From Flavobacteriaceae bacterium CRH (GTDB taxonomy: Bacteria > Bacteroidota > Bacteroidia > Flavobacteriales > Flavobacteriaceae), in assembly GCA_001507425.1 (NCBI GenBank), contig LMAJ01000001.1, forward strand, positions 248,001 to 312,000: a stretch of DNA of 64,000 bases. The letters run 5' to 3'. The stretch's first letter is position 1. Every line of letters starts with the position of its first letter. The translations under genes and the position numbers were made by a program. This document shows positions 9,143 to 18,822 of the stretch, one piece after another. A model generated the notes under the pieces. It was not told the DNA's origin. It made no database searches and was given only the letters and a program-made list of their open reading frames with translations.

Positions 9143-9888
9143 TGAAAATAACTCCCGTAGTAAAACAATTATTGATAATTAATATCATTTTTTTTATTGG
9201 CTGTAATTTAGTGCCACCTGCAGAAGCTTTTTTTGCTTTGTTTTTTCCTGAGAATCCCGGTTTTAGAGTTTGGCAGCCCATAACACATATGTTTATGCAT
9301 GGCAGTATCATGCACATTGCCTTTAATATGTTTGCCTTATACTCATTTGGCTCAACCCTAGAACATTTTTGGGGTGGAAAGAAATTCTTGTTTTTTTATA
9401 TTTCATGCGGATTAGGAGCAGCTTTGGTAAATTATGCGGTTAATTATTATTTTTATCAAGATGCATTAAATACTTTAATAGCTAATGGTTTTAATAAATC
9501 GCAAATACTAGAACTACTAAATGCAGGAAAAATAGATACACGATGGGAGCAAATGTTATCTGCCTCAGAATTGAAAAATTTATATGCTGCTTATTTTGGA
9601 ACTGTTGTAGGTGCTTCTGGAGCAATTTACGGATTATTGGTTGCTTTTGCTTTTATGTTCCCAAATGCTGAATTGGGTATTATGTTTATTCCTATTCCAA
9701 TTAAAGCAAAATATTTTGTTCCTGTTTATATGCTTTTATACGATGGTTTTTTCGGAATTTTGGGAAATTCATTTTTAGGATTTTCAGATGGAGTGGCACA
9801 TTATGCCCACATTGGAGGAGCAATATTTGGATTTTTAATCATGTGGTATTGGAAAAAAAATCAGTTTAATAAGAACCGTTGGAATTAA
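9139..9888 (+). CDS. Rhomboid family intramembrane serine protease
   Basis: 249 residues with about six membrane helices. Rhomboid hallmarks: THMFMHGSIMHIAFNMFAL (loop 1 and TM2), the nucleophile motif GTVVGASGAIYGLL (GASG), and the catalytic histidine in HYAHIGGAIFGFL. It should cleave single-pass membrane proteins within the bilayer. The start overlaps the mutL stop; a second in-frame ATG is at 9142. A second rhomboid gene follows after 54 bp, so the two were probably duplicated or are co-regulated. Confidence 0.88.
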   Translation: MMKITPVVKQLLIINIIFFIGCNLVPPAEAFFALFFPENPGFRVWQPITHMFMHGSIMHIAFNMFALYSFGSTLEHFWGGKKFLFFYISCGLGAALVNYAVNYYFYQDALNTLIANGFNKSQILELLNAGKIDTRWEQMLSASELKNLYAAYFGTVVGASGAIYGLLVAFAFMFPNAELGIMFIPIPIKAKYFVPVYMLLYDGFFGILGNSFLGFSDGVAHYAHIGGAIFGFLIMWYWKKNQFNKNRWN

Positions 9889-9942
9889 TTTTTAACTTTA
9901 GGTAATAATTATCCCGAGGTTTCGGGACAAAAAAAAGCTTTT

Positions 9943-10806
9943 ATGAATATCCTGGATGATTTAAAATTACAATATAAATTAGGTGGAATCGCAATGCGCG
10001 TTATTTATTGGAATATTGCTTGCTTTGTAGTTTCACTGGTGTTTTTTTACCAATTTTCAGTAGGACAATTTGCTTTTCCTGGTTGGTTGGCTTTATCATC
10101 AGATCCACAAGTTTTTTTATTCAAGCCCTGGACATTTTTAACATATGCTTTTTTTCATGACGGATTTTGGCATTTGTTGTTTAATATGATGGTTCTTAAT
10201 TTTTCGAGTACTTTATTTTTAACCTATTTTACTCAAAAACAATATTTGGGATTATACATACTGAGTGCTATTTTTGCCGGAGTAATTTTTGCCTTAAGCT
10301 ATTATTTTTTAAATTATTCTGCTTCTATAGTCGGTGCTTCGGCTGCGATTATGGCAATTTTGGTTGCGACAACAACGTATCAGCCATTGATGAACATTCG
10401 ATTGTTTCTCATTGGAAATGTAAAACTCTGGCATCTTACGGCTGTAATTTTAATTTTAGATTTAATGCAATTCCGAATGGGAAATATGGGCGGTCATATT
10501 TCGCATCTTGCTGGCGCCGTTTTTGGTTTTATTTTTATTAAATTGCTTCAAAATGGAACCGATTTGAGTATAGTGGTTTCCAGAATATTAGATTTTTTTA
10601 CGAATCTATTCAGAAAATCATCATCGACCCCTTTCAAAAAAGTTCACAAAAATTACAATAAACCTACGCAAAAACCAACATCAAAAATTGTTACGAAAGA
10701 TAAAACGCAACAACAAATTGATGAGATATTGGATAAAATCAGCCAGTCTGGCTACGATTGTTTAACCAAAGAAGAAAAAGAATTTTTGTTTAAGGCAGGA
10801 AAATAA
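9943..10806 (+). CDS. Rhomboid family intramembrane protease, second copy with C-terminal extension
   Basis: 287 residues. Six membrane helices precede a soluble basic C-terminal tail (about residues 215-287). Motifs: FFHDGFWHLLFNMMVLN, nucleophile motif SIVGASAAIMAIL (GASA rather than GASG), and the histidine in GGHISHLAGAVFGFI. The serine and histidine are kept, so it may be active despite the glycine-to-alanine change. The tail contains a predicted helical segment (KTQQQIDEILDKISQSGYDCLTKEE is typical of Bacteroidota rhomboids). It lies between the other rhomboid gene and an EEP-family hydrolase gene on the same strand. Confidence 0.85.
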   Translation: MNILDDLKLQYKLGGIAMRVIYWNIACFVVSLVFFYQFSVGQFAFPGWLALSSDPQVFLFKPWTFLTYAFFHDGFWHLLFNMMVLNFSSTLFLTYFTQKQYLGLYILSAIFAGVIFALSYYFLNYSASIVGASAAIMAILVATTTYQPLMNIRLFLIGNVKLWHLTAVILILDLMQFRMGNMGGHISHLAGAVFGFIFIKLLQNGTDLSIVVSRILDFFTNLFRKSSSTPFKKVHKNYNKPTQKPTSKIVTKDKTQQQIDEILDKISQSGYDCLTKEEKEFLFKAGK

Positions 10807-10825
10807 TCCTTGTAATTAAAAAAAC

Positions 10826-11872
10826 ATGCAAAACCTTTCGTGGTTTAATAAAATAATGTTCTTTCTGAATATAGTATTAACTGTACTTACTTTTAGTATC
10901 TATATCTTACCATTTCTGGCACCTAAAAGTTTTCCGCTTTTATCGGTGCTTACATTGTTTATGCCCGCATTTTTTGTTTTAAACGGATTGTTCTTTTTCT
11001 TCTGGGCAATTCAGTTCAAAAAACGTCTTATTTTGTCTGGTTTGGTATTATTAACCGGAATTACATTTATTAGTAAATTTTATAAATTCTCTCCAAAGGA
11101 ATATATTAAAGACGAAAAAGATTTCTCTGTAATGAGTTATAATGTTCGTCTTTTTAATGTTTTTAAATGGTTGGATCGCGATGATATTCCAGCCAATATT
11201 AAAGCTTTTATTGACGAAAAAGATCCTGATATTTTATGCATTCAGGAATATTCTAACTCAGCGCATTTAGATTTAAAAGTATATCCGCACCGTTATATTT
11301 TTATAGATGGAAATCAAATTAAAACCGGACAGGCAATTTTTTCGAAATTCCCTATAATTTATGAAGGCAATATTATTTTTCCAAATTCGGATAACAATGT
11401 AATTTATGCAGACATAAAACGCGGGAAAGATATTATTCGTGTATACAATATGCACCTGCAGTCCATCAAGATTTCTCCGGATGTTGATAAAATTTCGAGT
11501 GATATCGACAATGTAAATCAACAAAAATCGCAACAAATTTATAGCAGAATCAGTAAAGGTTTTAGGCAACAACAGGAACAGGCTGAAATTTTTAAAGAAA
11601 ATATTAAGCAATGTAAAAGCCCGATTATTATTTGCGGAGACATGAATAATAGCCCGTTTTCATACGTATATCGAAGCATTAAGGGAAAACTAAAAGATTC
11701 TTTTGAAGAAGCTGGCGAAGGTTTTGGATCAACTTACAAATTCCGTTATTATCCTGCCAGAATTGACTATATTTTCTCTGATAGTAAAATGAAAGTAAAG
11801 CAATTCGAAAGTTTTTCTGATTTCGAAAATTCAGATCATTATCCAATTATGGCAAGGATTTCTATGGAGTAG
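10826..11872 (+). CDS. Membrane-anchored endonuclease/exonuclease/phosphatase family protein
   Basis: 348 residues. Three N-terminal membrane helices (about residues 8-90) are followed by an EEP (DNase I-like) domain: SVMSYNVRLFNVF, ILCIQEYS with the metal-binding Glu, IRVYNMHLQS, IICGDMNNSPFSYVY and the terminal SDHYPIMARI. Catalytic residues of this fold are present, so a metal-dependent phosphodiesterase is likely; the substrate (nucleic acid, phospholipid or other) is unknown. It is the last gene of the mutL-rhomboid block, 19 bp after the second rhomboid. Confidence 0.82.
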   Translation: MQNLSWFNKIMFFLNIVLTVLTFSIYILPFLAPKSFPLLSVLTLFMPAFFVLNGLFFFFWAIQFKKRLILSGLVLLTGITFISKFYKFSPKEYIKDEKDFSVMSYNVRLFNVFKWLDRDDIPANIKAFIDEKDPDILCIQEYSNSAHLDLKVYPHRYIFIDGNQIKTGQAIFSKFPIIYEGNIIFPNSDNNVIYADIKRGKDIIRVYNMHLQSIKISPDVDKISSDIDNVNQQKSQQIYSRISKGFRQQQEQAEIFKENIKQCKSPIIICGDMNNSPFSYVYRSIKGKLKDSFEEAGEGFGSTYKFRYYPARIDYIFSDSKMKVKQFESFSDFENSDHYPIMARISME

Positions 11873-12009
11873 TGAGCCATTTTTAATGAATACTGCAATG
11901 CAATTTTTAGCTCAGTAACAGATAATACGTTTTAAAAAGTAAATGCTTTCTTGGTTGGTTTTCTGATCAGGAAAGTTTTTTTTGTAATATTATTAAGTGT
12001 TTATTTTTT

Positions 12010-14286
12010 ATGAATAATAAAGTTTTGGTTTTATTTCTTTTACTTATTTCCGGGAATATTTTCTGTCAGGAAAAACAAATTATTGAAGGGAAGATTGTTT
12101 CAAAAGCAGTTTTGTTATCTGATATATTAGTAGAATTAAAAACAGATGGAGCTTCTAAATTTGCAGTAAGTAATAAAAAAGGCATTTATAAGTTTGAGTA
12201 TTCTACAATTAAGGATTCGGTTGAGATAAAAGTGAATAGTTTAGGGTATAAAGAGTTTAGTCATAAAATAAAACAAGGAAGTAATTCGATTATTTTTGAT
12301 ATTAATCTTATGGCTGATGAACCAGAAAATTTAAAAGAAATTGTTATAACGTCTGATAAAAAAATCGAAAATAAAGCAGGAAAAGTAATTTATAAAATTG
12401 ATCAAAAAGATTATTTAAAAAATGCAAAGGCGGGCGAAGTTTTAAGTTCTGTTCCTAATGTTTATTTTAATGAATTTGAAGGAAAGTTAATTGTTGACGG
12501 AACACTTACTGCAAAAATATTTATTGATGGTTTAGAAGCGATGCCTGATGAACTAAAAAATATTGATGCTGAAGATATTAAAAGTGTTGAGATTATAAAT
12601 AATCCTTCTGCATCTTATTTTAAATCTGATTTTTTAGGAGCGATAATTAATATCATTACAAAAAGAAAAGACGAAGAATTTAAAGGGAACATAGGGACTA
12701 CAACTGGCATCAAAAATAACTTTTGGGCACTAAATCCCACATTTTCATATAAAAGGGGGATATTTATAATTAAATCTAATTTTGGATATCTAAATAATGA
12801 TCAAATTATAGATTTTGACTCTAAAAGAATTGACGACCAAGGGAGTTTTATCCAAAGTAATGTTAATCACTCTACAAATAAGCAAATAAGTTCTAATACA
12901 AGAATTGGATTAAATTTTAATAGTAAATCTAGTCTTACATTCACAAGTAGTTTTTATGGATATGATTTTTCAGGAAATGCAAATGGATTTACGATAACAG
13001 ATACAGATCTGCCTCAATATTTTTTAAAAGATGATAAGAGTATTACTAAGAATTTGAATATCGGTTCTGTATATAGTTTTAAAGTTAAAGAAAATAATAT
13101 TCTGTTTTTAAAAAGTGCATACTCTGTTTATGATAAAAAAGATGTCAATAATTTCATTTATGAAAATAAGAATCCTGAGAATTATAGGGTTACATCACAG
13201 AATAAAGAATTCTCATTACAAGTGAATTATGAATTAAGATCGTTTTCTTTTCTTGATAAAAAAATGGATTTTTACTCTGATTTGAAATTTATTAATAGAG
13301 AATATAGTTTCTCGGATGACAATTATAGTATTAGTCAGAATGTAATTGACGCTTCGGCTGAACTTGATACCAATTGGTCAGATAAGTTTTCTACGCAATT
13401 TGCCTTAACTTTTGAGCATACAAATAATTTTAATGAAATTATAAATCAAAATTATAATTTGTTATTACCAACGCTCAACGTATTATATCATTTTAATAAT
13501 AAGATCGATCTTAAATTTGGTTATTCGAGAAAAGTATTGAGACCCGGAGCAAGTGATTTAAATGATGAAGTTATAATTATTTATCCAGGGGTAGCCAAAC
13601 AAGGAAATTCAGAACTTGATCCTCAGTTAAGAAACTATTATTCTCTTACGCTTAGCAAATTTTTTAAAACAGATAATTTATCGTTTAAAATTTATAATGA
13701 ATCTATAAATAATGGAATTACAGATGTTTATAGAAAGGATGGGGATTTACTAATTCAAACACTGGAAAATGCGGCAAAATATAATTCTTTGGGAATGAAT
13801 GTTGGATTTAAGACTAAATTATTTGGAAAAGTAATTGCAAATATAAATTCAGGATTTGATTATAACGTTTTTGAAGATAATAGTGAAACTGCAGTAATTC
13901 AAAAAAATAGCGGTTACACTTTTAGAGGGAATATGAATTTAAGCACTAAGTTTTTTAAAGATAAAGTTTCATTTTCTTTCTCAGGACGTCAAGATGGACC
14001 AAACTATTCTTTGCTGTCAAAAAACATTACCAAACCATATTTAGATTTTACAATTACAACTAATGTATTTAAGGATAAATTAAATATAAGTTTATATGGT
14101 AGAAACTTGCTGGGCAAAGAGGCTGGCGGTTTTACAAATATTAGTAATTATGATAACTTTTATCAAAAAATAGAGGCTAAAAATAATTCCCGAAATCTAT
14201 TGTTGATCCTAACGTATAATTTTGGTAAAAAATTTAATGACAAGATAGATTTTATGGATATTAATAATAATGATATCAGAAGATAA
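12010..14286 (+). CDS. TonB-dependent-receptor-like outer membrane beta-barrel protein
   Basis: 758 residues. Signal peptide MNNKVLVLFLLLISGNIFCQ, then a carboxypeptidase-regulatory-like beta-sandwich (about 25-105), a plug-like domain (about 115-220, with SVEIINNPSASYFKSDFLGAIINIITKR) and a long beta-barrel. This corresponds to the Bacteroidota outer-membrane beta-barrel family related to TonB-dependent receptors. There is no SusD partner next to it, so it is not a typical SusCD transporter. The ligand is unknown. Start at 12010 is supported by the signal peptide. It converges on the WbqC gene with a 4-bp gap. Confidence 0.82.
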   Translation: MNNKVLVLFLLLISGNIFCQEKQIIEGKIVSKAVLLSDILVELKTDGASKFAVSNKKGIYKFEYSTIKDSVEIKVNSLGYKEFSHKIKQGSNSIIFDINLMADEPENLKEIVITSDKKIENKAGKVIYKIDQKDYLKNAKAGEVLSSVPNVYFNEFEGKLIVDGTLTAKIFIDGLEAMPDELKNIDAEDIKSVEIINNPSASYFKSDFLGAIINIITKRKDEEFKGNIGTTTGIKNNFWALNPTFSYKRGIFIIKSNFGYLNNDQIIDFDSKRIDDQGSFIQSNVNHSTNKQISSNTRIGLNFNSKSSLTFTSSFYGYDFSGNANGFTITDTDLPQYFLKDDKSITKNLNIGSVYSFKVKENNILFLKSAYSVYDKKDVNNFIYENKNPENYRVTSQNKEFSLQVNYELRSFSFLDKKMDFYSDLKFINREYSFSDDNYSISQNVIDASAELDTNWSDKFSTQFALTFEHTNNFNEIINQNYNLLLPTLNVLYHFNNKIDLKFGYSRKVLRPGASDLNDEVIIIYPGVAKQGNSELDPQLRNYYSLTLSKFFKTDNLSFKIYNESINNGITDVYRKDGDLLIQTLENAAKYNSLGMNVGFKTKLFGKVIANINSGFDYNVFEDNSETAVIQKNSGYTFRGNMNLSTKFFKDKVSFSFSGRQDGPNYSLLSKNITKPYLDFTITTNVFKDKLNISLYGRNLLGKEAGGFTNISNYDNFYQKIEAKNNSRNLLLILTYNFGKKFNDKIDFMDINNNDIRR

Positions 14287-14290
14287 TTAA

Positions 14291-14905
14291 TTAAATTATT
14301 TTTTGACTTTTCAAATAATCCATTGCAAATTTACCTTCATTAAAAAGCAAATCTAATACGCTTAGGTTGTTTATAAAGCCATGTTTGTCATCAAACACCT
14401 GCGTATATTTTTCGAATAAATTGGTGTCTTTTTTTCCGTTTGCTAAAATTCTGAAATCAACAGTGTTTTCTGTTTCAGCAAAATATTCAGTAGTTTTTCT
14501 AAACTCCAATTTCATTCGCAAACATTTCGTCACAATATCTAAAACTTCCAGATTTAAGTCCATTAAAAATGTATGTTGCTTTTCGAAAACGGGACGAATA
14601 TCGTCTTCAAAAAACTCAAAAAAAGGAGAACTTCTGTATCCTGCTTCCAACGATTTAAAATGCTGTTTTTGCCAGTCGAATTCATTCTCAATCAAAACAT
14701 CTTTTGTTTTTTGATGTAATGTTTTAGAATGTTTTACAGGAATGTTTAATAACTGAATCCCATTCGGGCTATAGATATAGGTACGGTTTCTGTTGGTTTG
14801 TTTCTGAAAATTATCTTCCATCTCAAAAGTAATATTTTCAGATTGAGCCATAACTGCAAAGTGGCTAATTGACGGAAAATAGGTAGGAAGTAATAAGGAA
14901 TTCAT
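14291..14905 (-). CDS. WbqC family protein
   Basis: 204 residues beginning MNSLLLPTYFPSISHF, which is the conserved start of WbqC-like proteins (PxYFPxIxxF). TYIYSPNGIQLLNIPVKHSK and KDVLIENEFDWQKQHFKSLEAGYRSSPFFEFF are further family blocks. WbqC homologues occur in polysaccharide clusters and many Bacteroidota core genomes; the biochemical role is not settled. It is next to lepB on the same strand, an association common in flavobacteria. Confidence 0.8.
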   Translation of the reverse strand: MNSLLLPTYFPSISHFAVMAQSENITFEMEDNFQKQTNRNRTYIYSPNGIQLLNIPVKHSKTLHQKTKDVLIENEFDWQKQHFKSLEAGYRSSPFFEFFEDDIRPVFEKQHTFLMDLNLEVLDIVTKCLRMKLEFRKTTEYFAETENTVDFRILANGKKDTNLFEKYTQVFDDKHGFINNLSVLDLLFNEGKFAMDYLKSQKII

Positions 14906-14923
14906 CTGATTTTATGTTTAAAT

Positions 14924-14978
14924 GTTTCAGGTTTCAAGTTTCAGGTTCGCAAAGAACCTGAAACTTGAAACCTGAAAC
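14924..14978. repeat. 25-bp perfect hairpin between wbqC-like gene and lepB
   Basis: The arms at 14924-14948 and 14954-14978 are exact 25-nt reverse complements with a 5-nt gcaaa loop. It contains the word gtttcaggtttcaag, also found near 16563 and 60481-60515. It can form a very stable RNA hairpin between lepB and the WbqC gene and may limit read-through, but its recurrence suggests a dispersed palindromic repeat. Confidence 0.75.
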
Positions 14979-14995
14979 TAAAAATAACTTTTTAT

Positions 14996-16549
14996 TTATG
15001 CTTTGTTTTCTTTTCTTTTTCTCCAAAAATATTCTCCAACAAAATAAGCAGCAAGAAGTATCAAGAAGTATTTAAAGTAAGATTGTGGCTGTCCTTCGCC
15101 ATCAACAGTTGTAAAAACCCTGTTCCAGCGAATTTTATTGATTCCTTTACCGTTTGTATCCCAGCTCATCCAGATGAAAACTGGTTTCCCTACAATGTGG
15201 TCTTCAGGAACATAGCCCCAATAACGGCTATCTTCAGAGTTATGACGGTTGTCTCCCATCATCCAATAGTAATTCTGTTTAAAAGTATATGAATTGGTTT
15301 GTTTTCCGTTGATTATAAAATGAGAACCATCTAATTCTAAAGTGTTTCCTTCGTATTTTGTGATGATTTCTTTATAAAAAGGAAGTGATTCATTTGTTAG
15401 AGCAACTGTTTTTCCTGCTTCAGGAATATAAATTGGTCCAAAATTATCCTGGCTCCATTTGTTAAAGTGAGGGAAAATAGCATTGTCATTTCCTCTGTCA
15501 ATATCTCTTTTTACCGCTGTAATTCCAGGAGTGTTTTTAAGACGTTCTGCACTGGCTTCTGTTAAAGCTCTGAAGTATAAAGTATCTCTTTTTTCGCTTT
15601 TAAAACCAGCTCCATCAGTAATATCCAATTCTTTCATTAAACTTTCAAAATCAATAGGCGTTTTTCCGTCTAAAGCTACAGAATACGAATATTGTGGTTT
15701 TGCACGTTCAGGTAAAACCAATTTTTTTCCGTTAATAAAAACATAACCATCTTTTATAGATAAGCTGTCTCCAGGAATACCAACGCATCTTTTTACATAA
15801 TTCGATTTCTTATCGATTGGTTTTATTACGCCTGGCCTTCCTTTTGGTTCGTAAAAATAATGTACCGTATCAACCGGCCAGTTAAAAACGACAATATCTG
15901 TTCTTTTTATTTTTTCGAAAGCAGGTAATCTAAAATATGGCAATTGTGGCCAGCTTAAGTATGATTTTCTTTTTAGAAAAGGTATTGTGTCATGAACCAT
16001 TGGCAACGCAACAGTTGTCATAGGAACTCTTGGTCCGTAATTTACTTTACTTACAAATAAAAAGTCACCAATTAATAATGATTTTTCTAAAGATGAAGTA
16101 GGGATTGTGTATGGCTGTACTAAATAGGTGTGTACCAAAGTTGCTACAATAATAGCAAAAAGCAATGAACTTACAGTATCTGCAGTTTTGTTTTCAGGTC
16201 TTAATTCTCTATTTGCATTATATTCTAATTTCTGAGTATAATTTACATAATAGACATAAAAACCAAGGGTAAAAATTCCAAGAATAGTATCTAAAGTTGT
16301 TTTTTTGCCAAAGGTTCTTAAGGTTTCTACCCAAACAACCGGAAACATAATTAAGTTAATAATCGGGATAAAAAGTAATAATGTCCACCAGGTTGGTCGA
16401 CTAATTATTTTCATTAAAACAATAGAGTTGTATACAGGAATTGCAGCTTCCCAGGTTTTTCGGCCAGCAGCCTGATACAATTTCCAGGTTCCCAGAAAAT
16501 GAATAACTTGTACAGCTAAGAAAAATACAAACCAAAGATATAGTGTCAT
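14996..16549 (-). CDS. lepB: Signal peptidase I (large Bacteroidota form)
   Basis: 517 residues, longer than proteobacterial LepB because of an N-terminal membrane domain (three or four helices, about residues 1-105; DUF5684-like) and an inserted region in the catalytic domain. LepB removes signal peptides from secreted proteins. The serine nucleophile is in PYTIPTSSLEKSLLIGD (about S153) and the general-base lysine in YVKRCVGIPGDSLSI (about K253); MMGDNRHNSEDSRYWGYVPE is box E. A C-terminal membrane helix is also visible. It precedes WbqC and follows dapB in one minus-strand series that runs from parA. Confidence 0.93.
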   Translation of the reverse strand: MTLYLWFVFFLAVQVIHFLGTWKLYQAAGRKTWEAAIPVYNSIVLMKIISRPTWWTLLLFIPIINLIMFPVVWVETLRTFGKKTTLDTILGIFTLGFYVYYVNYTQKLEYNANRELRPENKTADTVSSLLFAIIVATLVHTYLVQPYTIPTSSLEKSLLIGDFLFVSKVNYGPRVPMTTVALPMVHDTIPFLKRKSYLSWPQLPYFRLPAFEKIKRTDIVVFNWPVDTVHYFYEPKGRPGVIKPIDKKSNYVKRCVGIPGDSLSIKDGYVFINGKKLVLPERAKPQYSYSVALDGKTPIDFESLMKELDITDGAGFKSEKRDTLYFRALTEASAERLKNTPGITAVKRDIDRGNDNAIFPHFNKWSQDNFGPIYIPEAGKTVALTNESLPFYKEIITKYEGNTLELDGSHFIINGKQTNSYTFKQNYYWMMGDNRHNSEDSRYWGYVPEDHIVGKPVFIWMSWDTNGKGINKIRWNRVFTTVDGEGQPQSYFKYFLILLAAYFVGEYFWRKRKENKA

Positions 16550-16611
16550 AATATATTGTTTAAAGTTTCAAGTTTAAGGTTTTTGATTTTGGCCTTAAAA
16601 TTTAAATCTGT

Positions 16612-17313
16612 TTATTTTAAATTTAAAACATCTTTCATACTGTAAATTCCCTTTTTACCCGCCAGCCACTCAGCAGCAATTACGGCGCCAAGAGCAAAAC
16701 CTTCACGGTTGTGGGCAGTATGTTTAAGTTCGATGCTATCTACAATTGAATCGTAATTTACGGTATGAGTTCCCGGAACATCTCCAATTCTTTTTGCTTC
16801 AATATGAATTTCGTTACTTTTTGCTTCGTCTAGAGTCCAGTTTACATAATTACTGTTTTCAATAACGCCTTTTGCCAAAGAAATTGCAGTTCCGCTTGGT
16901 GCATCCAGTTTTTGAGTATGATGAATTTCTTCCATCGTAACTTTATACGAATCAAATTGAGACATTATTTTTGCTAAATATTCATTCAGCTCAAAGAAAA
17001 TATTCACTCCTAAACTAAAATTAGAGCTGGATATAAATGCACTTTGTTTTTCATTACAAAGAGCAATCATTTCATCATAATGCTCCAGCCATCCTGTTGT
17101 TCCTGAAACGACAGGGACATTAGCATTAAAGGCATTCGAAATATTGGCTACGGCTGCAGTAGGAACACTAAAATCGATGGCAACATCTGCTGTAGAAAGT
17201 CCGTCATACGTATTCAATTCGTTCTTTTTCAGAACAATTTCATGACCTCTTTCTAAAGCAATTCGCTCGATTACTTTGCCCATTTTTCCGTATCCTAAAA
17301 GCGCAATTTTCAT
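16612..17313 (-). CDS. dapB: 4-hydroxy-tetrahydrodipicolinate reductase
   Basis: 233 residues, in the short range for DapB. It reduces HTPA with NAD(P)H in lysine and meso-diaminopimelate synthesis. Seen: N-terminal MKIALLGYGKMGKVIE (GxGxMG dinucleotide motif), VVSGTTGWLEHY, SSNFSLGVNIFFEL, and the catalytic EIHHTQKLDAPSGTA with the active-site His and Lys. Lies between lepB and a DUF5683 gene in a minus-strand series with short gaps. Confidence 0.95.
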   Translation of the reverse strand: MKIALLGYGKMGKVIERIALERGHEIVLKKNELNTYDGLSTADVAIDFSVPTAAVANISNAFNANVPVVSGTTGWLEHYDEMIALCNEKQSAFISSSNFSLGVNIFFELNEYLAKIMSQFDSYKVTMEEIHHTQKLDAPSGTAISLAKGVIENSNYVNWTLDEAKSNEIHIEAKRIGDVPGTHTVNYDSIVDSIELKHTAHNREGFALGAVIAAEWLAGKKGIYSMKDVLNLK

Positions 17314-17354
17314 TTTATGTATTTTTTTGAATTTTAACCAGAGATAAAATCTAA

Positions 17355-17915
17355 TTAAAACCTGTAATTAAAAGTTAGTCCAACATTTGGTTTAAATGTT
17401 ACATCGTTGGGATAAATTTCCGGGCGCAGTGATAATCTTTCGTCTACATTAAACTGAATCAAAGCCGCGTCGACATTGGCATCAATAATATTTAAGGCAT
17501 AAAACGCAACAACAAATAAGGCTGATAAATCTCTGTTTCGCTGATAGAATTTTTGTCCGGCAATAAGTCTGCTTTCATCTAAAAATTGATAATTATCATC
17601 ATTATAACCTTCTAATCTTCTTTTATAGGCATTTCGATAATCTTTGTATTTTCTATTATTATCAATATAAAAATACATGCTGGTTCCGATTGCTCCGTAA
17701 ACTAATGGTATTTTCCAGTATTTTTTATTGTAAGCCTGACCTAAACCGGGTAAAATTGCCGAGTAAAAGGCTGCTTTTGCTGGCGTAAGCGGATCTATTT
17801 CTTCTAATTTAGTAGTGTCTTTAGCGATCAAAACCGTTTCTTCTTTTGCCTGGGCAAAAAGAGAGACGGTTCCTAAGAGAAAGAACAAAAGACTTATGGG
17901 GACAATTTTATTCAC
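17355..17915 (-). CDS. DUF5683 domain protein
   Basis: 186 residues with signal peptide MNKIVPISLLFFLLGTVSLFAQ. The body reads PLTPAKAAFYSAILPGLGQAYNKKYWKIPLVYGAIG, the Bacteroidota DUF5683 signature, with two hydrophobic segments and a C-terminal beta-strand ending in FNYRF, suggestive of an outer-membrane anchor. Function unknown. It directly follows parB (its start and the parB stop share base 17915), so it is translationally linked to the partition genes, as in other flavobacteria. Confidence 0.8.
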   Translation of the reverse strand: MNKIVPISLLFFLLGTVSLFAQAKEETVLIAKDTTKLEEIDPLTPAKAAFYSAILPGLGQAYNKKYWKIPLVYGAIGTSMYFYIDNNRKYKDYRNAYKRRLEGYNDDNYQFLDESRLIAGQKFYQRNRDLSALFVVAFYALNIIDANVDAALIQFNVDERLSLRPEIYPNDVTFKPNVGLTFNYRF

Positions 17916-18817
17916 TATCCGTTTATTAATTTTATAATTCGATTAAAATCAGCTTCAGAACTAAAAGGAATTGTAATTTTTCCTTTTCCGTTACCAGCCA
18001 CTTTTATATCAACTTTCGAACCAAAATAGTCATTGAAAGTATTTTTCTGCGTTTCTCTAACTACAAATGAAGATTCTGTTTTGGCTTTTCCTTCTACTTT
18101 TGGTTTTAAGCTTTCGTGATAATTTTTAACCAAAGTCTCTGTTTCACGAACAGATAAATTCTGACTTACAATTTTTTGGTAAATATCAGTCTGAATATCT
18201 AAATCTTCAATATTAATGATTGCTCTACCATGTCCCATGCTAATAAAACCGTCACGAATTCCTGTTTGAATAATCGGATCAAGTTTTAAAAGACGTAAAT
18301 AATTAGCAATTGTAGAACGTTTTTTACCAACACGTTCGCTCATTTGTTCTTGCGTTAATTGAATTTCATCAATTAAACGTTGGTACGAAAGTGCGATCTC
18401 AATTGGGTCTAAGTCATGGCGTTGAATGTTTTCAACCAAAGCCATAACCAATGATTCGTTGTCATTTGCAATACGAATATATGCCGGAACTGTAGTTAAG
18501 CCAACTAAAGTTGAAGCACGCAAACGGCGTTCTCCAGAAATTAACTGGTATTTATTAAAGTCTAATTTACGAACAGTAATAGGTTGAATTACGCCAAGTT
18601 CCTTGATGGAAGTGGCTAATTCGCGTAACGATTCTTCATTAAAATTGCTTCTGGGCTGAAACGGATTTATTTCTATAGCACTTATTTCAAGCTCAATAAT
18701 ATTTCCAACAACTTTGTCAGCATTTTTGTCTTCTACTGATACAATGTCGTTTTCCGGATCTTTTAATAATGCTGATAATCCTCTACCTAAGGCTTGTTTT
18801 TTAATTGCTTTTGTCAT
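17915..18817 (-). CDS. parB: Chromosome partitioning protein ParB
   Basis: 300 residues. Starts near ALGRGLSALLKD, the N-terminal ParA-interaction peptide. The CTP-binding ParB/Srx domain follows: ISAIEINPFQPRSNFNEESL, GVIQPITVR, YQLISGERRLRAS (GERR motif). Then comes the HTH: LTQEQMSERVGKKRSTIANYLRLLKL. The C-terminal part is the dimerisation region. It loads on parS sites and spreads as a sliding clamp. It overlaps the next gene by one base and lies 5 bp after parA. Confidence 0.95.
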   Translation of the reverse strand: MTKAIKKQALGRGLSALLKDPENDIVSVEDKNADKVVGNIIELEISAIEINPFQPRSNFNEESLRELATSIKELGVIQPITVRKLDFNKYQLISGERRLRASTLVGLTTVPAYIRIANDNESLVMALVENIQRHDLDPIEIALSYQRLIDEIQLTQEQMSERVGKKRSTIANYLRLLKLDPIIQTGIRDGFISMGHGRAIINIEDLDIQTDIYQKIVSQNLSVRETETLVKNYHESLKPKVEGKAKTESSFVVRETQKNTFNDYFGSKVDIKVAGNGKGKITIPFSSEADFNRIIKLING

Positions 18818-18822
18818 AAAAA

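Noticed and set aside
12010..14286. SusC-type polysaccharide transporter
   Set aside because: No SusD gene is adjacent and the barrel belongs to the smaller TonB-receptor-like family.
18125..18150. parS-like word (tgtttcacg) within parB
   Set aside because: Only the left half matches; the second half of the palindrome is absent.
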